Below, in pieces: positions 1 through 11,410 of a stretch of 64,000 bases of DNA. Source of the DNA: Hexactinellida sp. DTS-2022. Taxonomy: Eukaryota > Porifera > Hexactinellida. Under the pieces are notes generated by a model. It had not been told where the DNA came from and made no database searches. It saw only the letters and a list, made by a program, of their open reading frames with translations. The DNA lies in assembly GCA_028753945.1 (NCBI GenBank), contig JAPNXP010000013.1, forward strand, positions 1,364,001 through 1,428,000, written 5' to 3'. The translations under genes and the position numbers were made by a program. Every line of letters starts with the position of its first letter. Positions within the stretch are counted from its first letter, which is position 1.

Positions 1-1414
1 GAGGAGTAAACAAATAGATATATAATATTAAATTAATATTATAGTTTTATACAGGGATGGATCCAGCACAGAATATCTGGGGGTGCAACGTCCAGGGTTG
101 GGCCTTAGAATTGTGGACGCCGTAGGAAGCGCACGCGGGTCAAATGTGCCAGTATTTGGACTTTCTTTTTTAAGAACTGCATTTGAGAAAGCAACTTTCA
201 AGAAAGTTGAAATATATTCAATATAGTACGTCCAAGAAATCTATTCTAAATTAATACATAACTATAAATTAATAATGAATTAATTAAACTATCAATTAAC
301 CAACAATCACAATGAATCAACAGTTAACGATTAGTTAACGATTTTTCCTGATATTTGATATACAACATTCCCAAAAGTATTCAGAGAAAAGATTAGGAAG
401 AGAACTCTCATATATTTATCTCAACCAATCTCTGAAATTGTGCCTGTCCCTAGATATACTTTTGGAATATATTATCGTATTCTTTTGGGGGGGGGATTTG
501 CACTCCCCCTGAGCCATTATTGGGGGGCCAACAGATGAGCACGATTGGCAGTTTGTGACTTCGCTTCCAACTGAAGAATAGCAAATTGAACAAGACTTAT
601 CCTCAGATAAATGTTCCAAAATAGCCCCAAGTGTTGCAAGATCAAAATTGATCGTTATGTCATAATTATCTGAGTCTTCCTCGTTAGTGTTAGTGTTAGT
701 ATAAGCATTTTCAAATTCTAAGTAATAAATATTTTCAATAAATTCCACAAAATTCCTCTGCAAAGTTTATATGCCTTCGTTGTTGCTTAACTACTGTATT
801 TTCAATTCTGGAAGGACTATATTGAGATCTTCTACTGAATAAATTGAAGGGTGATAATTGAAAGTGAAGTTAATACAAACTTCTACCCCGGTAGATGTTG
901 GTTGATATGTTCCGCGGTAGAGGTTAACATGTTCCAAGTGTCAACATCTACCGTAGCAGTTACATTGGTATTTGGTTGACGCGGTTTCAACCTATAAAAA
1001 GTAATCTAGTAAAGTGAGTTTATGAATTTATAAAGTATTTAATTGAATATTATCATGGGTTGATATAATTACTTATATTCCGGATCTAATCCCATTATTC
1101 CAAATGTTATACACTCAAACCCCGGTCATCCGGGCCTCCGTCATCTGGGAACCTCCCTCAGACAAACTAAATATGTATTAATTAATTAAATAATGGAGTT
1201 CAATGACAAAATTATATACCAGATACATATCTTAAATTGTCCACAACTCGTTAAACGCGTCAGTTTTAAATTTTGAATGATTTAGAAAATGTGGATTAGA
1301 CACTTTGCAATTCCATGTGTACGAGCCAAAGTATTTCTCACATCCGGGCAAAATCCGAGTTGCGGGCAACTCGGACAGATTTCTTTTATGTTGACAGATT
1401 TATATTATGTCTAT
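1..1414. other. Unassigned AT-rich sequence
   Basis: I see no gene that I can support here. The stretch has a G-run near 487 and a 12 bp perfect inverted repeat (CGGTAGATGTTG at 888-899, complement at 941-952). A short phrase near 1128-1150 resembles the CCGGGC...CCTCCC motif of the pogo-like MITE at 7173. A minus-strand open frame of 115 codons (416-763) has a few cysteines but crosses the G-run and matches nothing I know. Confidence 0.4.
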
Positions 1415-1439
1415 TTGTTGTTGTTGTTGTTGTTGTTGA
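1415..1439. repeat. (TTG)n microsatellite
   Basis: About eight tandem TTG units. It gives a run of valines in an overlapping open frame that is otherwise unremarkable. Confidence 0.85.
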
Positions 1440-1920
1440 CAAAGTAGGCAAACAAATTGCTGAATGTTCCAAATCGCGCATAGACAAAATCCAACGGGTA
1501 TGTATACTGCAAGTATACTTAACTCGATTTACTCATTTACAATTTTCTAATTTATTTTTTATTATTTTTTGTTATTGTTTGCAAAATACGTATACAAGTT
1601 TGTGAAATATTAGAATTTACCTCGAGACTAGCTTTTGGACGGTTAATGTGTGAATTTTGAACCATTGATGGGATATCCGGCGGGAAACGTAGTGTTTTAA
1701 AGGTATTTTTTTGTCTAATCTGGTGCCCTATTTCTCAGAAAAGCAAGTTTAATATTAGTCACTATCATGTATACCTCGTGTTAACATTTCTTGCTCATAT
1801 TTTGAATATTTCCCTATTACCTATAACAGTTGAAATTAACTATTTAGTATATTATTTGAATAAAAGCTACATACATAAACACAAAATACACTATGTATTT
1901 ATCTACTAAATTTATTTTAA

Positions 1921-2411
1921 CTAGCGCGCTTCGCTTGCTAGGTCGCTTCGTGGCAGAACACAAGCACACACCAACCGCAAAGCGGTTGGCGTGGTTTATA
2001 TACTTCTAACATTGATTATAAAGCATAAATAGGCCTAAATAGTCAAATTTAACAATGTGAAATTTTGATTACGTCATCATGCGATGATGAGTAAGCATGT
2101 TGGTGATCTGGTGTGACCAACGTGTCCGCATCATTAATGTGCATGTTCCATAAAATTTGAGATTTTTATCTCTTATAGGGCGCGAATCATGGGCGATTAA
2201 GTGAATTTTCAGGGTTTTCGAATGTAACAATGACGTAATAACTTGTCGAGGTGTGAGAAATTTCGAGTGGAAACCTCAACTTATTGGCGGGAGCCAAAAG
2301 TTACCCCTATATGCCAAAAATAACTTTTGGGAATCATGCACTTTCTTCAATAAACTCGTAGCATACAAACAAATAGACACACATACACATAAAAGGTTTG
2401 TGTTTTAATAA
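1921..2411 (-). mobile_element. Helitron-like element, B type, minus strand
   Basis: Read on the minus strand it starts at TTATTAAAACACAAACC and ends GCGCGCTAG followed by T, the CTRR-T pattern of Helitron 3' ends. A GC-rich hairpin (CAACCGC...GCGGTTG near 1974-1990) lies just inside the end. It is non-coding. The same sequence recurs on plus at 5926-6662 and on minus at 57028-57708, with a degraded 3' piece at 17815-17890. Its 5' end touches the 3' end of the A-type unit at 2412-3009. The terminal pattern is seen directly; the Helitron (or Helentron) assignment is inference. Confidence 0.6.
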
Positions 2412-3009
2412 ACGAGCCCTTCGGTCTCGGTCGCTTTGCGACGGTTCGGCGCTTCACGTCAACAATTGATGACCGCTGCGCGGCCTTACTACGCCTTGAA
2501 ACTAATGATTTATAATTATACATCTTTGTGTTAATAAATATATTCCTCATAAAGTCCCCTTAATAATAATGCAATACAATGTAATTTGTTTGGGAAATTC
2601 AAATCCTCCCATTAGTAGCTCATTAAATTTCAGTTGCACGATAAGGATAGCTCGAATCCAAATAATACTAAAAGAAAAACATGCAATAGGATAGACAAAT
2701 GATTGATTGGTTAGATGAATTTATTTTCAATCAATCGATTGCAGCTTCAGGAAATATTTCTATTAAGCACAGGCTATTTATCAAATTGAATGAAGTATAG
2801 CTAATCCATACTAACAAACCCTAGAATTTAATTGTCTAACATATTTTGTCAACTTCAAATGTGAATATTTCTCTTAAAAATCCAATAGATCGTTGTCGCA
2901 GTACAAAATTACCCCTGTATACAAATTTTTATCTTTCTGGGACTCGTAGTCTTTCCAATTAATTCTGGACAAACAAACACACACAACAATTCCTCTTTTA
3001 ATATATAGA
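2412..3009 (-). mobile_element. Helitron-like element, A type, minus strand
   Basis: On the minus strand the 5' end reads TCTATATATTAAAAGAGG, followed by a (TG/TTTG) run and a conserved block containing GACTACGAGTCCC. The 3' end is a GC-rich palindromic segment (GTCGC...GCGAC) closing in GGGCTCGT. Non-coding. The plus-strand homologue starts at 3788. Further 5' pieces lie near 35700-35850, 36060-36430 and 46010-46232. The 5' end is typical of animal Helitrons; the 3' CTCG is not a canonical CTRR. Confidence 0.55.
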
Positions 3010-3201
3010 TAGATTGATAATACATTTCCAAATTTGATACTGCAAAACAATAATCTGATTTATTCTCGAATATAATATCTTAATCTAGTGGAGACATTTT
3101 TTGGACAACCAGAAATTCTTCGTTACCATCTAAACACCAAACGCCTGATCTAAACACAACAACACCCCACACATGAGCAATCACAAACTCAACATGATAT
3201 A

Positions 3202-3766
3202 CACTAACCAGCCAAAAGTATTTGAACAATTGGAGTTTTAATGCAAACTGCAATAATCGTCTGATAACTTATTAGAGGCTGTTTAAACTACTCTGAAATT
3301 ACTATATATATCTTGCTATAGTTATAAATTAAATAATATTTTGAATTCACGTGATTTAGTTAATATCCATGAAGTGGCATAAGTCTATCTGCCACGTGCC
3401 ACTTGTGGCACAAGTGGCACAAATGGGAATGTGGCTGTATTCCAGTAGAAAATAAACGTAATCATTTGAAATTATGCTCCTAGAGTAATTCAACCATGTG
3501 GAATTCAAATCTGCAATCAGAAATTCTATATTCTCATTCCATCTTTGATGATCAGAAATTATATATTTAATTAGCTAATTATTTAGTTAATGAGTTTAAC
3601 ACCTCGATATAATTGTAAATTCAAAAGATTTGCTATTTTATTATACTTCACATATCGTTTTATGTAAATAGCAGTGTTGATGCATCTACCAATGGTATTC
3701 TGCTGATAGAAGCTTGAATGTATAAATACAAATTATTGCTGTTCAAATACTTTTGGCTGGCTAGTG
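3202..3766. mobile_element. Tc1-like MITE with TA target site
   Basis: Terminal inverted repeats read CACTAACCAGCCAAAAGTAT and its near-complement, each flanked by TA. The length is 565 bp and there is no transposase. It is homologous to the ends of the longer copy at 6675-7949, including a GTGCCACTTGTGGCAC palindrome near 3399-3414. It fills the gap between the two facing Helitron pairs. The superfamily is inferred from the TA target and TIR style. Confidence 0.8.
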
Positions 3767-5033
3767 TATATACACTCTATATATATATCTATATATTAAA
3801 AGCGAAATTGTTGTCTGTTTGTTTGTTTGTTTGTTTGTCCAGAATTAATTGGAAAGACTACGAGTCCCAGAAAGCTGAAAATTTGTATACAGGGGTAATT
3901 TTGTACTGCGACAACGATCTATTGGTTTTTGAAGAGAAATATTCACATTTGAAGGTGACAAAATTTGTTAGCCAATTAAATTCGAGGGTTTGTTAGTATG
4001 TAGATTAGCAGATTTCATCAATTAGTATAAATAGATTGTGCATAATAGAAATATTTTATGAGGCTGCAATCTGATTGATTGAAAATAAATTCGTTTAACC
4101 CAGTGGTACTTAACCGGTGGGGAATTACCCACTAGTGGGGAATTGAGGATCCTCTGGTGGGGAATGGAGCTTCAAGGCTAAAAAGTTTACAAATCATTAA
4201 CAGTAGTTTGGAATATTTTCTTGGAATTCAACCTGTTCAATTTATTGTATTAAATTATACTTTTACTTATTTTCAGATTTCTAGGTTGAACTCGTACGTA
4301 TATTAAACAGGTATTCACTGCTTCCAGATCATACCTGCAGTGTTGTCCAGACAAATTCTGGACTTCTAGAGGGTTCGAGCGCCCAAAAGAATTCGCACGC
4401 TCGCTACGCTCGCCCGTTGTTCATTATAAACATTGACACGAGAATTAGTTTGAGATTCCCTTGACATATCAAATATTAAAAAACAAAATGCTCAATCAAA
4501 ATTTTGTGTGGAAATCACGAATCAATATGATTCTATACGGATTTGAGCACCTCTGGGAACTCCGTGCGAACGGAGTTACTTGGGGTGCTCAAATCCATAT
4601 TGAATCAAATTCAAATATCGCCTTGACTTGCTTAGAAAATATATATTGCCCTTTTCAAGAAATATTCTTGGCATAGGCATAACACTCTGTTCTGCTGGTC
4701 CGGCTATGGTCGGACTAGTTTTCATTTGCTGTAACTATGTTATATTATGAGATGGTCTAGTTAGGCAGGACTACAGAAAATCTTTGGCAGGAGAATTTCC
4801 AAAGCCTTAGTTTCCCTTGTGGGAAAAAAAAGCTAAATAAACACATTGCAGGGCTGTAAATAAATAATTTATCTTTTCTTAAATCAAATCATTTGAGATT
4901 TCAAATAATTTCAAATAAATCATTTGCCACTCAATATTCCAGTGAATCAATTCAAATTAAATCAAATATTTGAAATATTTGGCTTGATTTACAACCCTGA
5001 TATATAGTTATGTATTTATAAGTGTCACTGGAC

Positions 5034-5191
5034 CAGAGGCGGCGCGAGGGTGGGACCAGGTGGGGCCTGTGCCCCACCTAAATTAAGTGTGCCCCACATC
5101 ATTGATGTCCGTGTGCCCCAGTTTAACAGCCTGTGCCCCACCTTTGACGCAATTGTGCCCCACCAGTGGCGGCTGGCTGGCGCCGCCACTG
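5034..5191. mobile_element. hAT MITE with GGCGCC ends
   Basis: Ends are CAGAGGCGGCGCGAGG and CTGGCGCCGCCACTG. The left target duplication is CACTGGAC (5026-5033). The right copy of that site was split by the next insertion and is found complete at 5498-5505. The interior is a GTGCCCCAC-rich short repeat. It is related to the 51778-52132 element, which has similar termini. Confidence 0.85.
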
Positions 5192-5196
5192 CACTG

Positions 5197-5494
5197 CAGT
5201 GTTCGACAAATTAGGTGGTTTGGTGGCGTTAGCCACCAAAAATCTTATTTAAGCCACCAAATATTGCCTTTGGTGGCTTAACTAATCTACCATGAATTGT
5301 GGATTATTTGACGTGGTGTAGATTATCTTTATCGTTGCATTATTTGTTATTGATATGAGTGTTGTTTACGGCATTAGAACTTTGTTAAGTCATCAGTGGT
5401 TTGTTAAATCGGCCGTTGTTTATTCTTTAGCCACCAGAAAAAGTGAGTGGTGGCTTAATTAGCCACCATCAAAATTTCATTTTGTCGAGCACTG
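5197..5494. mobile_element. hAT MITE inserted at the edge of another MITE
   Basis: TIRs are CAGTGTTCGACAAA and TTTTGTCGAGCACTG. The 8 bp target duplication CTGCACTG is exact (5189-5196 and 5495-5502). The interior contains the inverted phrase TTAGCCACCA / TGGTGGC several times. Because its target overlaps the 3' end and target duplication of the 5034-5191 MITE, it is the youngest of this nest. Confidence 0.88.
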
Positions 5495-5925
5495 CTGCAC
5501 TGGACTATTAACAATAATATTAAAAGGGATATTATTAAGTGTACCCATAACGTATATGAGCACCATGCACCATTTACTTCTTAAATTAAGTTCATATTTA
5601 GGTGGGGAATAGAGTAACTAGGTATTCCAAAGTGGGAAATGGCAGAGAAAAGGTTAAGAACCACTGGTTTAACCAATCAATCAATTGTCTATTCTATTGC
5701 CTGTTTTTCTTTTAGTATAATTTTGATTAGAGCTTTCTTATCGTGCAACTGAAATTTATTGAGCTACTAAAACTCATTATTGATGTAATTGCTTTTGGGG
5801 AGGGAAAGGCCGCGAAGCGGCCGTTAATTGTATCACGTAGTGTTTACCACGAACAAACAAAGGTCGCGAAGCGGCCTTTGTGAGAGAGTGATCCGTCGCG
5901 AAGCGACCGAGACTGAAGGGCTCGT

Positions 5926-6662
5926 ACTATTAAAACACAAACCTATGTATCTATACTATTAAAACACAAACCTATGTATATCTATACGTACTATTAAGAC
6001 ACAAGGCTGGGTATGTGGGTATGTGTTTATATTTTGTTTGTATGTTACGAGTTGATTGAAGAAAGTGGACGGTTTCCAAATGTGATTTTTGGCAAATAGG
6101 GGTAGCTTTTGGCACCCGCCAACAAGTTGAGGTTTCCACTCAAAATTTCTCACACCTCGACAAGTTATGACGTCATTGTCACATTTCGAGAAGTATGAAA
6201 ATTCACATAATCGCACATAATTCGCGCTCTCTTGGAGATAAAAATCTGAAAATTTAATAGAACATGTATATTAATGATGCGGACACGTTGGTCACTCCAG
6301 ATTTCCAATATGCTTACTCCTTATCGCATGATGACGTAATCACTAAATTTCACATTGTTAAATTCTACTATTTTAGGCCTATTCACGCTTTATAATCAAT
6401 ATTAGGAGTACAGTCAACTCCGCTTAGTAGAGCCACCGGTTAATCGGGTCAAAATTTCACAGGATTAATGCAACAGAATTACAGTTTGGCTTACAATATT
6501 TTCGGTTAATCGGTTTCTCCGCTTAATCGGTTCAAAACAACCTGGTCCCGAGGTGGCTCTAGTAAGCGGAGTCGACTGTATATAAACCACACACCAACCG
6601 CTTCGCGGTTGGTGTGTGGTTGTGTTCTGCCGCGAAGCGACCTAGCAAGCTAAGCGCGCTAG
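5926..6662 (+). mobile_element. Helitron-like element, B type, plus strand, multiple 5' ends
   Basis: It starts directly after the A unit with CTATTAAAACACAAACC. That 5' phrase occurs three times in about 65 bp (from 5926, 5950 and 5982), as if B ends had been stacked. The 3' end is a CACACCAACCGC...GCGGTTGGTGTG hairpin (6592-6616) followed by CGCGCTAG and T. A pogo-like MITE sits inside at 6411-6578. It is the plus-strand homologue of 1921-2411. Confidence 0.6.
6411..6578. mobile_element. pogo-like MITE (CAGTCGACTCCGCTTA family)
   Basis: TIRs are CAGTCAACTCCGCTTAGTAG and its near-complement, about 28 bp, flanked by TA on both sides. The length is 168 bp. Sister copies are at 43078-43243 (166 bp) and, with a ruined right end, around 46358-46530. 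The TA target and CAG terminus suit a pogo/Tc1-mariner non-autonomous element. Confidence 0.88.
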
Positions 6663-7018
6663 TATTTATATATACACTAACCAGCCAAAAGTATTTGAAC
6701 TATAGGGATTCTAATGCACACACAATGCTCGTCTAACGGCTATCTAAACTACTCTGAAATGACTATAAAAGTATAAATATCTTATTATAGATATTTATTT
6801 CAAAATATTCTGATTTGAATTTAATTTAGCTAATATCCATGAAGTGGTTGAAGTGTTTCTGCCACGTGCCACTTGTAGCATAAGTGGCACAAATTGAAAT
6901 GTGGCTGTATCACAGTAGGAAATATTCGGATTGATTTGAAATTATGCACTTAGAGTAATTTAACCATGAGGACTTCAAATCTGCTATCAGAATTAATATA
7001 TTAACTTTGCATCTTAAT

Positions 7019-7725
7019 CAGGGTGACCAGATGTCCTACTTTTGGAAGGACAGTCCTTTCTTTTACACTAATTGCCTTCATTTTTTGCATCCTTTTTTGT
7101 CCTTATTTGTGCTTATTTACATTGTTAAATTAGCTAAACCTAGTATAAATATGGCCAGAATCTCTCATAATACAGTAGAACCTCCCAAATCCGGGCAGCC
7201 TCGTCCGGAGGGTGCCCGGATCTTAGAATTTGCCCGGATCTCGGAAATAATCATAATTTCTATTGTATAATCGACTAGTGTTTATGTTCTGATGTCTCAA
7301 TACCTGTTGTCTGACCTGATACGCACCTCCGACATCTGATCTTGGTATAAGTTTACCCAAAGAGTTAATAAATTTCGAATATGAATCGTATTTAAAGTAG
7401 CGAGATTACCATATGGCCAAATCCAAACCAATATTTACCGACCAGATAAGGGTGGTTCTACTTTAGTAACTTGTTTGACATACAAATCTGCAAAGATAAA
7501 CTATATTTGGGGCTAATTCCCAGAAAAATGGCGAATTAATTTTGACCTTATACAAAAATGTTGCCCGGTTTAAGGAGGTGCCCGGTTCTGAGAGGTCCGG
7601 ATCTGGGAGGTTCTACTGTACATAATTGTATCTCATAATACTAGTACAATAACAATATTAATAAACAAAAAATGTTTGAATATGAAAAAGTCCTTCTTTT
7701 TGACATAGTAGATCTGGACACCCTG
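7019..7725. mobile_element. hAT element with CAGGGTG ends
   Basis: TIRs are CAGGGTGACCAGATGTCC and complement of GATCTGGACACCCTG. The target duplication is ATCTTAAT at 7011-7018 and ATCTTGAT at 7726-7733, seven of eight bases. The related MITE at 3202-3766 has no such insert at this point, which supports the boundaries. It contains the 7173-7618 MITE. Confidence 0.82.
7173..7618. mobile_element. pogo-like MITE (CAGTAGAACCTCCC family)
   Basis: TIRs CAGTAGAACCTCCC with one mismatch over 22 bp, TA on both sides, length 446 bp. The interior repeats a GCCCGGAT phrase in both orientations. It is the innermost of three nested elements. Confidence 0.87.
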
Positions 7726-7949
7726 ATCTTGATGTTCACAAATTAATTATTTAATTAGCTACTTATCTATTAATGAGTTTAACGCCTCCATAAAATTGTA
7801 AATTAGAAAACTTTTCCGTTTTATTAAACTTTACATATCCTTTCATGTAAATAGCCATTATGTAGCATCTACTAATGTTATTATGCTGGTATAACCTCAA
7901 ATGTCAGTATACAAATTATTGCTGTTCAAATATTTTTGGCCGGTTAGTG

Positions 7950-8361
7950 TATATATTGAAAAAATTAGAGATTATGCCGTAATTACACGATTAAGTTTTT
8001 AACTTTATTTGCAATTGAACTATTTCCTTCATTTCAAATAAGCCTAGATAGAATTGAACAGCCATTTACATTACAAGAAGAACAAGTTGTTCTCTAGCCT
8101 TCATGACCACTTTCAACATCAATTAAAGAAGCTTGAAGCAAAATCCATTAAAATCATTTTAGATGGTACTTCTATGAAATAAGCCCATGGGCGGCATACC
8201 CTGTACGGCTGGTTACGCCGATCGCCGTACCACTTTTTCAGGATGGCCAGCTTTACTGTACCACCTCTATCTGTTCGAAATTAACATTAATTGATAATTT
8301 AATGATTTAATGATTTAATAATCGCCGGATCACATTCAAATACCTGGTGCAGCGTCGCCGG
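7950..8361. repeat. Spacer with remnant of a CGCCGG-rich repeat
   Basis: No gene is seen. The part from about 8180 contains GTACCACTTTTTCAGGATG and GCGTCGCCGG, and similar phrases reappear at 13311-13400. So the target of the 8362-13302 insertion was itself a repeat. Confidence 0.5.
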
Positions 8362-8371
8362 CAGGCTTGTC

Positions 8372-8470
8372 AAAAGGTCAGGTCATTACCTGACCTGACC
8401 TGACCTTTGAGTGATCTGAACCTATTTTCTGACCGCATTGACCTAACCTGACCTGACCTGACCTGATCTT
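8372..8470. repeat. ACCTG/CCTGA subterminal array, left
   Basis: Tandem and partly inverted five-base CCTGA units follow the left TIR of the 8362-13302 element. The right-hand counterpart is at 13160-13290, so the arrays belong to the element's inverted ends. Confidence 0.8.
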
Positions 8471-10155
8471 TTTAGTGTGCTTCTTCTAGTAAAAAACTTT
8501 AGTCGGGTCCTACTATAGTTTTATACTATAATTGCACACTATTGAATTTACCTCTGTCGGACTTCCGACCGTACGCGATGGCCTGACTAGACCAGAGATT
8601 TAAAATTTGGACAGGAGATATAGAATTTCCAGGAGAATATCACCTCGAAGCCCGATTTCTCAATTTGCTTTTGTTCGTCAGTTATATCGAAATCTGTATT
8701 CTGGTCCAGTGACTCTTTAATAATTCGAATTAGTTATTGAAAATATAGACGTTGTATTCTCCTAAGGATGTTCTTTCTATATATCAATTAAAATTATTAG
8801 GTCGCTAATCAATTCTACGGTTTATTAAAGGTGTTTTATATAAATCAGCCATCTCCATATTTTAATTACTCTATAGTATACTGAATACTATAGAACAATT
8901 ACATAAGCCTACTATCTGCTAGATAATGACTGTTATTGATTAGTTTGTAAGTGAATATGTGTTTCATACAAGTTCAATCAAAACACTTGAAAGTTGGAAT
9001 ATTTTACAAGTTGATGATGATGTCAATTCTATTATTTCAAAATAGTAACGTAAATATTACACGTATTCCTAATTTCTATTTGTAATAATTAATCTTTAAT
9101 TAATTTAAACATTTGAAGTCTTGAAATACAAATCTTTCTCATTTATCATGCATTTTTTCAATAACTAAAATTGATTCTAAATATTGCAAACATAGAAAAG
9201 GTGCAAACAAGAACGAGCTGTCCAAAACCGAAAAGTTTTTCTTCCCAGGACCAAAACGTGTCTGACACGACTCAGCTTGTTGCAGATGATGGTGTCAGAA
9301 AAAATTACTTCCTACGGGATAGGCTTAAGTGGAGGTCACAAAAAAAGGGGTATCCTTAAAGTTTTGCATGAAGATGCGACATAAAGTGTTCTATCCAAAA
9401 ATGATATAAAACCAATATATGATAAATTTTGTGGGAGAACTGGCACCTTAATAATAGCACCACGAAATTTCTAAAAATATATAATAATACATTTAATTGC
9501 TTCACTACACCGATTTGCACAGTCTAAATTTTACATTTTCTATTCCAAAATTAAGGTGGCATGTATGTGGCCGCATGTGACGTCATAATCATAGAATTAA
9601 AAAAATATATATGATTGAAAACGACAGTGGATAGAAAACCAATTCTATTCTTTGAATAATTTTGAGCACCATTTATGCAACGGCCAAACTGTATGGCCTC
9701 TGGTATGTCTACGGTAAACCTCTTCAAATAATACTTTGGCATTAGTTGTTGATCGATTAATTGGAAACCTGTCTTTCACCATATCCGGATCATTGATTTG
9801 CTTGAATGTCGCTGTGCAGCGCCTCCAGTTGCACCAAGAACTTTAGCCAATATCCAATGCAAATGGGAACGCTGAATTTCAACTTGATAAATTCCGCTAG
9901 TTAGTTCAAACAATATTCTGCTAACTGGGTAGACACCTTATTGATTAGTGTATCCACAAGATGTAGAATATTGTTTTCGTTTTCCTGTAGATTCGTGGGT
10001 GAGTGGGTTGCTGGTAAACTCGGTGACAGTCCGAACCGTCAAGTCCATCTGAAATTCCTATCTTCAGATTGCTGGCAATGTCAATGTCAGAAATAGTCAA
10101 TATTCAGTTCACTGTTGAGTCAAAAGCTTGTTGTAAGATTCATCAAAATGCCTAC

Positions 10156-11410
10156 CCGTGACCTTCGTTATATAAGGCCATACTACTACTCCGAACCATG
10201 GATTACTTAAAGTCCATTGGTTATTAGCTGACAAATCTTTATATCAATAACTAGTATTGACCGACCTGAGAAATGCATTATAATTGTATAGGAAGTTAGG
10301 AACATGATATCAAGGCATACATAACACCCAGTAGAATTGTGATATACAGGTAAACCTCCCAAAGCGGCACCCCCGAGAAGCGACACAAAATCATTCTCCC
10401 GATGGGTGCCGCTTTGGGAGTTTTACCTTACGAGCAACCTCCCAAAGCGGCAACCTCCGAGAAGCGGCACAAATCATTCTCCCGATGGGTGCCGCTTTGG
10501 GAGGTTTACCTGTATCACCATTTGATTACGTAATCGCTATTTTTCGTGGGAATTATCGTGTTTTTATAGCCTGCTTTTAACATAGTTAAACGCGAAATAA
10601 ATGTTCAAAATTGGTACATGAGGATGTCCATAACTAGTTGAATGAAATATATTGAAATTATAAATGGAATGTTGACACATTCCTCGGTTGCCAGGGAAAT
10701 GCATATTTCTTAAAATGAGCCATAACTTAAAAACTATCTATTTTATGTTAACTATGCTAGTACGGATCTATCCGCTATTGGTAACTTCCTATTCATTGAT
10801 AATACATTTTCTAGGCCTAACTTCAATATTTTTTGAGATAATGAGATTATTAGCACTTAATTCTTTATACGGTAATAATCTCATTATCTCAAAAAATATT
10901 GAAGTTAGGCCTAGAAAATGTATTATCAATGAATAGGAAGTTACCAATTGCGGATAGATCAGTACTAGCATAGTTAACATAAAATAGATAGTTTTTAAGT
11001 TATGGCACATTTTAAGAAATATGCATTTCCCTGGCAACCGAGGAATGTGTCAACATTCCATTTATAATTTCGATATATTTCATTCAACTAGTTATGGACA
11101 TCCTCATGTACCAATTTTGAACATTTATATCGCGTTTAACTATGTTAAATGCAGGCTATAAAAACACGATAATTCCCACGAAAAATAGCGATTATGTAAT
11201 CAAATGGTGATATATCACAATTCTACTGGGTGTTATGTATGCCTTGATATCATGTTCCTAACTTCCTATACAATTATAATGCATTTCTCAGGTCGGTCAA
11301 TACTAGCTATTGATATAAAGATATGTCAGCTAATAATCAATGGACTTTAAGTAATCCATGGTCCAGCAAAATCTACTCAGTAGTATGGCCTTATATAACG
11401 AAGGTCACGG
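10156..11410. mobile_element. 1.25 kb palindromic foldback element, P-type end family
   Basis: The two arms (10156-10852 and 10873-11410) are near-identical inverted copies around a 20 bp loop; the left arm is longer only because of the 10347-10512 insertion. Inside the arms lie CCATGGATTACTTAA and the GGAATGTGTCAACATTCC palindrome (10666-10683 and 11042-11059). The central part is homologous to the palindromic element at 25848-26657. The paired open frames in the arms simply mirror each other. It is probably a non-autonomous relative of the P-A element; I found no clear target duplication. Confidence 0.75.
10347..10512. mobile_element. pogo-like MITE with internal tandem duplication
   Basis: TIRs CAGGTAAACCTCCCAAAGCG and complement, TA on both sides. 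The element is two near-copies of an ~80 bp unit containing GCGGCAC and ATTCTCCCGATGGGTGCCGC. The opposite palindrome arm has the uninterrupted site (GATATATCAC near 11209), which confirms the insertion. Confidence 0.9.

Larger units (their letters stand above)
4101..5666. mobile_element. hAT-like element hosting two nested hAT MITEs
   Basis: TIRs are CAGTGGTACTTAACCGG and the complement of GGTTAAGAACCACTG. The 8 bp target duplication GTTTAACC is exact (4093-4100 and 5667-5674). No transposase remains. Inside are a large hairpin at about 4539-4592 (GGATTTGAGCACC pairing with GGTGCTCAAATCC), a 5034-5191 MITE and a 5197-5494 MITE. The single end at 46296-46312 looks related. Confidence 0.88.
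3788..5925 (+). mobile_element. Helitron-like element, A type, plus strand, with nested hAT
   Basis: The 5' end TCTATATATTAAAAGCG is followed by a GTTT-repeat run and the GACTACGAGTCCC block, as in 2412-3009. The 3' part carries two GC-rich palindromes (CGCGAAGCG type, near 5810-5910) and ends GGGCTCGT at 5925. The body is split at 4093-4100 by a hAT element whose target duplication is intact, so the original unit is about 570 bp. A B-type unit follows immediately. Confidence 0.55.
6675..7949. mobile_element. Tc1-like MITE, expanded by nested insertions
   Basis: TIRs CACTAACCAGCCAAAAGTAT / complement, flanked by TA. It has the same family body as 3202-3766, but the middle is interrupted by a hAT element at 7019-7725. 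Removing that insertion leaves about 560 bp, matching the sister copy. A weak open frame over 7007-7270 is composed of nested-element sequence and is not a gene. Confidence 0.85.

Noticed and set aside
416..763. 115-codon minus-strand frame with several cysteines
   Set aside because: It crosses a G-run, has no recognisable domain or splice context, and its composition is like the surrounding non-coding DNA.
10688..11037. Two similar 82-codon frames on opposite strands
   Set aside because: They are mirror images produced by the palindromic arms; the sequence is a non-coding foldback element.
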